Part shown: positions 40,895 through 40,991 of the stretch, in pieces | How the letters are laid out: the number at the start of each line of letters is the position of its first letter | Position numbering within the stretch: the stretch's first letter is position 1 | Assembly (NCBI GenBank): GCA_910587775.1 | Contig: CAJUNF010000008.1 | Location: forward strand, 1-40,991 | DNA: 40,991 nt | Reading direction: 5' to 3' | DNA from: an uncultured Bacilli bacterium | GTDB lineage: Bacteria; Bacillota_I; Bacilli_A; RF39; UBA660 | Translations under genes and position numbers: made by a program | The notes under the pieces: model-generated | The model's input: only the letters and a program-made list of their open reading frames with translations | The model's database searches: none | Told to the model about the DNA's origin: nothing

Positions 40895-40919
40895 AGGAAC
40901 GATAATGTGTTCCTTTTTT
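40895..40919 (+). terminator. Terminator near the window end
   Basis: aggaac (40895-40900) pairs with gttcct (40909-40914) around an 8-base loop, followed by Ts. It lies 109 bases after the BrkB-like gene, so it may end the operon transcript or a short RNA of its own. Confidence 0.8.
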
Positions 40920-40991
40920 GTTTGCTATAGTTATTGTTACTTAGAAATAACTAGTAAAACTTATGAAAAAGTGGTAGACTTAGTGTTATAA

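Noticed and set aside
1..40991. CRISPR arrays, insertion sequences, prophage and rRNA
   Set aside because: No regular repeat-spacer array, transposase, phage structural gene or rRNA-like sequence was seen on either strand.

Overview
This window looks like a chromosome segment of a very AT-rich, Gram-positive-type Bacillota (Firmicutes) organism, probably an uncultured gut-type lineage of Bacilli/Erysipelotrichia-like or clostridial affinity; the exact taxon cannot be read from the sequence. The reasons are strong AT bias, SD-type ribosome binding sites, T-tailed hairpin terminators, TATAAT promoters (often extended TGATATAAT), and use of TGA as a stop (for example at 2472-2474 and 12310-12312), which rules out the mycoplasma code. 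A CotF-like coat gene with its small companion and a PdaA-like deacetylase suggest a spore former.

Layout. 0-4.8 kb: tRNA-Trp with terminator, then a three-gene overlapping operon (small GRAM/PH-like protein; PH-like + duplicated helical region + two TM + zinc ribbon protein; CbbX/SpoVK-type AAA+ ATPase), then a divergent Ppx/GppA-like gene on the minus strand. 4.8-13.2 kb: same-strand accessory genes: GT2 glycosyltransferase and APH-like kinase, two LysR regulators, an orphan 500-residue protein, an HTH protein, a radical SAM enzyme translationally coupled to a MazG-like protein, and a 75-residue orphan. 13.2-17.7 kb: an MmpL-type RND transporter plus a secreted L-x-x-G heptad-repeat protein (minus strand), divergent from a TetR regulator. 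17.7-24.6 kb: PdaA-like deacetylase, an IbrA/GNAT/IbrB-like operon (PP-loop ATPase of the PAPS-reductase superfamily, acetyltransferase, ParB-like protein), membrane proteins, and an SPL-type radical SAM protein. 24.6-33.4 kb: coat gene pair, small membrane peptide, membrane-tethered thioredoxin, membrane proteins including an internally duplicated one, a large coiled-coil protein, a cytosolic transglutaminase-like protein, and the housekeeping GTPase BipA/TypA. 33.4-41 kb: two long prepilin-like surface proteins that share a thrombospondin-type-1-like six-cysteine module, then an operon of a TM protein, a tandem solute-binding-domain/GGDEF sensor and a YihY/BrkB membrane protein, ending in a gene-free 3' tail with repeats and a terminator.

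The most interesting parts are (1) the prepilin-like pair with identically spaced six-cysteine TSP1-like modules, (2) the GRAM/PH-zinc ribbon-AAA+ operon, (3) the IbrA-GNAT-IbrB operon and (4) the radical SAM-MazG pair. There is no CRISPR array, rRNA, insertion sequence or recognisable prophage. All family assignments come from reading motifs by eye; no database search was run.
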